DNA of 64,000 nucleotides. Origin: Cryptomeria japonica (taxonomy: Eukaryota > Streptophyta > Pinopsida > Cupressales > Cupressaceae). The first letter of the stretch is position 1; every line of letters begins with the position of its first letter. The translations under genes were made by a program, and so were the position numbers. The stretch spans positions 673,949,823-674,013,822 of the forward strand of contig NC_081412.1 of the NCBI RefSeq assembly GCF_030272615.1, read 5' to 3'. Below, in pieces: positions 60,478 through 64,000 of the stretch. The notes under the pieces are model-generated. The model had not been told where the DNA came from, ran no database searches, and saw nothing but the letters and a program-made list of their open reading frames with translations.

Positions 60478-61071
60478 CCGACATTTTTTCCGAAATTTCG
60501 GGAGCTAGATCTTACTGTATTTTTCTGCTAAAATCTAGAATTTTGGCTAATTTTATCAATTCTAACACTTTCAAAATTAAGGTCAAAGTTGGTCTTGTGA
60601 TTGCTTGGATTAAGGCTCCTAATCATTCAAAAATCATTGAAATTGAAATTTTGTGTCAAAATTGTGTTCTTACTGTCCTAAATCTGAAAAGTGTGTCGGC
60701 ATTCATTCCAAATTTTCTGTGCTTTATTCAAATTCTTGCAATTTGTGACTTTTGAAATTAAGTGCTTAATTACAACAACTTTGATTTCCGCTTTCAAAAT
60801 TGAATTTTGCGTGAAATTGAGTCAACTTTTAAATTTCAAAACTTGCATTGCTTTTGGTATTCCCTCTAAAATCATAAAATTCAAAATTTCAGTTTCCCTC
60901 TCTTTTTTCAAAATTCAATTTTTTCATTTTTCGACAATCTTGGTAGGGTTCAATTTTGAGATTGCAACTTTAATTTGGCCTATCTACAGATCGTAAAATC
61001 ACTCAATTTTTTCAGATTAGCTTTAAAATCATCATAACTTTCATCCTTGCAAATTTCAAAAAAAGTTGCGA

Positions 61072-61101
61072 GGACCGTGTGCACTCCGAGTGCCACGGTC
61101 C
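61072..61101 (+). repeat. Hairpin repeat, copy 3 (leader of element C, before gag)
   Basis: GGACCGTG at 61072-61079 pairs perfectly with CACGGTCC at 61094-61101. Inside, after a single bulged T, GCACT pairs with AGTGC around a CCG loop. It lies 128 bases before the gag ATG at 61229. Confidence 0.85.
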
Positions 61102-61228
61102 CTGACATTTTTTCTGAAATTTCGGGAGATTTTTATGATTGCATTTAACAGCCTAAATCTAGGAGATTGGCTGATTTTACTGAAATTTGCTACCTCTAAA
61201 TTCAAAATCTTCTCTCCCTTTCTAGTGC

Positions 61229-63160
61229 ATGAGTTTTACAACAATAAGCCCTACTTACACTATTCCCGTTAGACGAAGCCATATAATTAAGTCTTTCCGA
61301 GGTTTAATTACCGAGGAGATGGAACCTAATTTGAATGGCCTTTTTAACGAGGACATGGGTAATTCCTCTAATCCTCCTAATGATGAAGAAGCTCTCCATG
61401 AGGTTTCTATAGAACAACTTTCAAAATTGGATAATCAATTTGACGATTTTCGACAATGGATGTCTCAAGAATACCCTGATAGTCAAGCTCTTCCTTTAAT
61501 TGAGGGTCTAAAACATATGCTTCAAAGTGATAAGAATGGAATTGATATTTTGCATGGTATTGCACACATTGTGGATTCAAATGTGATGCCTATGAAAAGT
61601 TGTGCCGAAATTTTAGGTTATACACAACCTCCCACTCAAGTCAATCATTCTATTCCGTTAACAACTTCTATTGCTAGCATACCTACCTTTACATCAAACA
61701 TAATGACTACTTCTATACAAGACATTCCACCTATGATCACTAGTCATGGGGGCAATCCCTCTTCTTCAATTAACCCTCTTCCTTCATTCAATCCGACTTC
61801 TTCATTCATTCCTTCAATGAGTGTCCCTATTATATCTCCACAAATGAACATGATGCAAGGGGGCAATTCATTTAACCATTCCATTCCTCCTTGTAGTGTT
61901 CCTCATGTCCAATCATCTCCTATGACTAACTATCATAGTGTCCCACCACCTTACTCTCTACCTTCTTTCAATAACATAACACCTCCATCTCAATCTAACA
62001 CATCTCATATGAATTCTTCGACTGAAGCAACCATTAACAATCTTGCACAAACTGTCTCTTCTTTACAGCAACAAATTGCTTCTATGAATCAATCTAAGTT
62101 TAGTGTGCCCACATTTGATGTTGCGAGCCCACTTTCTCTTGACATTGTTCGAGCTATCCCACCTAAACATGTTGAAATCCCACATTTGGAGCTTTATAAT
62201 GGTAAAGGTGATCCTCTAACACATGTTAAGACTTTTCAAACAATTTGTACCGATTTTGCTTATGACCAAAGGTTGCTTGCAAAACTGTTTACTAGGACAT
62301 TAAGAGACAAAGCCCTACAATGGTATTGCTCGTTGCCTTCTTATTCTATTGCTTCTTTCGAACAACTTGCAAATGCTTTTATTCAACAATTTCAAAACAA
62401 TATAAGTCCTAAAGTTACTTTGATTGATTTAATGCATTATAAACAAGGTGTTAAAGAAAAAGTGACTGATTTCATTGGTAGATATAAACATTTGTATGCT
62501 CAAATTTCTTTTCCAGTGCTTGACAATGATATTCAAAGAATCTTTGTTTCTAATTTACAAAAAGATATTCGAGATAAACTTCTGTTTTCTGAGTTTACTT
62601 CTTTCCAACAGTTGTGTGCAACTCTTCACAATTATCAACTGACTGTGAGTCAAATGGAACAATCACATCCTATGGCTCCGACTGATAAGGGTGATAGTAG
62701 TCAACAACCATTTGGGAAGTTTAAACCGAACAGAGAGTCCATTAAATTCAATGAAAACATCATCAACAACAATGTGAATGCAGCATCAGGTGTGCCTCCT
62801 ATTTCTAAGTTTTTCAAGAAAGAAAGAAAGTTTACTCCTTTGAATGAATCATTGCATAGTATTATGAATAAGTTATTGGAACAAAATGTGCTTACTCTTC
62901 CTCCTATAAGGCAAATTGATCCTGCAAAGATTAATTCACCCTATTTTGATAACAAATCTTTTTGTCAATTTCATCGTCAACCTGGGCATGATACTGAAAA
63001 ATGTTTTGCTTTAAAGGGTAAAATTCAAGATTTGATTGATAATAATACTATCTCTGTTTCCGGAGTGAATGATAAAGGCAATACATCTGTAGCTCCTCCT
63101 AGCCAAAATCTTCAGATTTTTACTGATCCATTACCTTCTCATACCTCTAATGCGATTTAG
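61229..63160 (+). CDS. Gag of gypsy element C
   Basis: 643 codons from ATG 61229 to TAG 63158. The N-terminal third is acidic, then a Ser/Pro/Asn-rich linker, then the gag core: VEIPHLELYNGKGDPLTHVK, LAKLFTRTLRDKALQWYCSL, FEQLANAFIQQFQNNIS, KVTDFIGRYKHLY, FVSNLQKDIRDKLLF. A zinc-knuckle-like CQFHRQPGHDTEKC lies near residue 580. TAG 63158 falls between gag and protease in the same frame, and the frame is open beyond it. It may be a damaged CAG codon or a regulated gag-protease boundary. Confidence 0.88.
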   Translation: MSFTTISPTYTIPVRRSHIIKSFRGLITEEMEPNLNGLFNEDMGNSSNPPNDEEALHEVSIEQLSKLDNQFDDFRQWMSQEYPDSQALPLIEGLKHMLQSDKNGIDILHGIAHIVDSNVMPMKSCAEILGYTQPPTQVNHSIPLTTSIASIPTFTSNIMTTSIQDIPPMITSHGGNPSSSINPLPSFNPTSSFIPSMSVPIISPQMNMMQGGNSFNHSIPPCSVPHVQSSPMTNYHSVPPPYSLPSFNNITPPSQSNTSHMNSSTEATINNLAQTVSSLQQQIASMNQSKFSVPTFDVASPLSLDIVRAIPPKHVEIPHLELYNGKGDPLTHVKTFQTICTDFAYDQRLLAKLFTRTLRDKALQWYCSLPSYSIASFEQLANAFIQQFQNNISPKVTLIDLMHYKQGVKEKVTDFIGRYKHLYAQISFPVLDNDIQRIFVSNLQKDIRDKLLFSEFTSFQQLCATLHNYQLTVSQMEQSHPMAPTDKGDSSQQPFGKFKPNRESIKFNENIINNNVNAASGVPPISKFFKKERKFTPLNESLHSIMNKLLEQNVLTLPPIRQIDPAKINSPYFDNKSFCQFHRQPGHDTEKCFALKGKIQDLIDNNTISVSGVNDKGNTSVAPPSQNLQIFTDPLPSHTSNAI

Positions 63161-63751
63161 ACTAATGATTCCTTTCTCTCATCTGATGGTCTTGTGTCTA
63201 TAACTCCGAATGTGATTAACTTTGTAGAGCAACAAGAAAACCCTAAAGAACCTTCCATTACATTTGATTCTAGTGAAACTATCAGGGCACCTGATGGTCC
63301 TTTATACATAGTTACAAAAGTTAAGAATACACCTTGCCGTGGAGTGCTTATTGATCCTTCATGCATGGTTAATGTTATTACTGAAGAATTTCTTTTTACT
63401 TTGCAATTGAATCAAGCGATATATGACAAAACAGATGTGGTTGTGAAATTATTTGATGCATTTTCTTCTCCTGCAATTGGTTCTATTACATTACCTATTG
63501 AGGTCCATAATAAATCCCTTGATGTGAACTTTGCTATTATTCCTTCATCTGAACAATTTCATGTGAAGCTTGGCTATCCTTGGCTATCTTCCATGAAAGC
63601 TATTGCTTCTCCTATTCACAAATGTTTGAAATTTCCCCATAATGGTGAAGTTGTTACTATCAATCATAGTCTCTTTAAACCAGCTAAAAGAACTTCTAGC
63701 TTTCCTATTGATTATTTTTGGCCTAAACAATTCCAATCCCTTCCTCCGTGA
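63161..63751 (+). CDS. Protease region of gypsy element C, partial
   Basis: Same frame as gag after the TAG. PLYIVTKVKNTPCRGVLIDP then SCMVNVITEEF places the protease active-site Asp in I-D-P-S, where D-[N/G/S]-G is usual, so activity is doubtful or the motif is divergent. The frame continues VKLFDAFSSPAIGSITLPIE, KLGYPWLSSMKAIASPIHKC, matching the retropepsin-like fold of plant gypsy elements (the GYPWL block). It ends in TGA 63749, after which the frame is again open. Confidence 0.75.
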   Translation, partial: TNDSFLSSDGLVSITPNVINFVEQQENPKEPSITFDSSETIRAPDGPLYIVTKVKNTPCRGVLIDPSCMVNVITEEFLFTLQLNQAIYDKTDVVVKLFDAFSSPAIGSITLPIEVHNKSLDVNFAIIPSSEQFHVKLGYPWLSSMKAIASPIHKCLKFPHNGEVVTINHSLFKPAKRTSSFPIDYFWPKQFQSLPP

Positions 63752-64000
63752 AGTGATCATCTTTTCAAATCTTATCAAAAGTGGAAAACAGATATGATCC
63801 TATCTCTAAGCAAACCTAGAATGCCCAAACTTGATATTCCTATCGTTCTTGAGAAGGAAGTTCTTCCTTTGAAAGATAAAACTAATGTCTTTCCTCAAGA
63901 AGATTCCCAACCCATCCCTATGGATGTAACTATGTCTATGCCTAAAAAGCTTTCTAAAAGTAGACCTATACCTCCTCGTCATGATGGACTTGGTCTCCTT
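63752..64000 (+). CDS. Gypsy element C pol linker, truncated by the window end
   Basis: Open in the gag-protease frame to the last base: KPRMPKLDIPIVLEKEVLPL then SRPIPPRHDGLGLL. This is the hinge before the RT; no polymerase motif is reached. Confidence 0.6.

Larger units (their letters stand above)
58832..64000 (+). mobile_element. Gypsy element C, inserted in gag of element B, runs off the window
   Basis: LTR 58832-60047, primer site 60051, a leader with duplicated hairpin-bearing repeats (60048-61228), gag from 61229 and protease from about 63161. The left flank GGCAT (58827-58831) would be the target duplication; the right copy is outside. The long, almost open frame suggests C is younger than B. 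Confidence 0.9.

Noticed and set aside
59588..60996. Several 65-101-codon plus-strand frames in the LTR and leader of element C
   Set aside because: They overlap the LTR, primer site and leader repeats and share no motif. The real gag starts at 61229.

Overview
The window is nuclear plant DNA, most likely from a gymnosperm such as a conifer. The evidence is a TIR-NB-LRR resistance gene of the divergent type seen in gymnosperms, very wide AT-rich gene-poor spacing, and wall-to-wall decayed Ty1/copia and Ty3/gypsy retrotransposons with plant-type primer-binding sites. The species cannot be named from the sequence alone. All coordinates and alignments were read by eye; no database search was run.

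Layout. (1) 1-13556 holds the 3' part of a large Tat-like Ty3/gypsy element (A). It consists of a broken protease/RT frame, a long low-complexity stretch, an ANTISENSE plant-mobile-domain (PMD) ORF, an array of AAAAGCGCT-like motifs, a polypurine tract and an LTR. A 5.6-kb copia element (3541-9171, two 703-bp LTRs, 5-bp target duplication CACAC) sits inside the 3' end of the PMD ORF. A gypsy integrase fragment follows. (2) 14.5-18.5 kb holds three well-delimited insertions with target duplications: a tRNA-type SINE, a minus-strand non-autonomous LTR element, and a short retroposon. (3) 19.2-21.7 kb holds a subtilase pseudogene and a copia remnant. (4) 21981-25803 (minus) is the only gene that looks intact: a four-exon TNL with an unusual C-terminus of 20-residue repeats between two hydrophobic segments. 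(5) 27-53 kb is TNL-cluster debris: three LRR pseudogene pieces, a sense-strand LRR piece, a duplicated AT-rich flanking block (27.05, 30.3-33.2 and 44.85-52.9 kb), a CT microsatellite, an RNase H fragment and further LTRs. (6) 53127-58831 is the 5' part of a second element (B) of the same family as A: LTR, primer site, a TTAGCGCGT motif array and gag. (7) Element B is cut at 58832 by a third gypsy element (C), with a 1216-bp LTR, a leader carrying repeated hairpins, and gag plus protease, running off the window end.

How it fits together. The TNL is an immune receptor gene in a decayed tandem cluster. Most other coding sequence is mobile-element gag/pol. The breaks in the mobile-element frames are largely TAG, TAA or TGA codons one C-to-T or G-to-A step from CAG, CAA, CGA or TGG. 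That pattern suggests long residence under DNA methylation.

The most interesting items are the TNL C-terminal repeat module, the repeated hairpin in the LTR/leader of element C, the CpG-containing motif arrays of elements A and B, and the antisense PMD ORF carried by element A.
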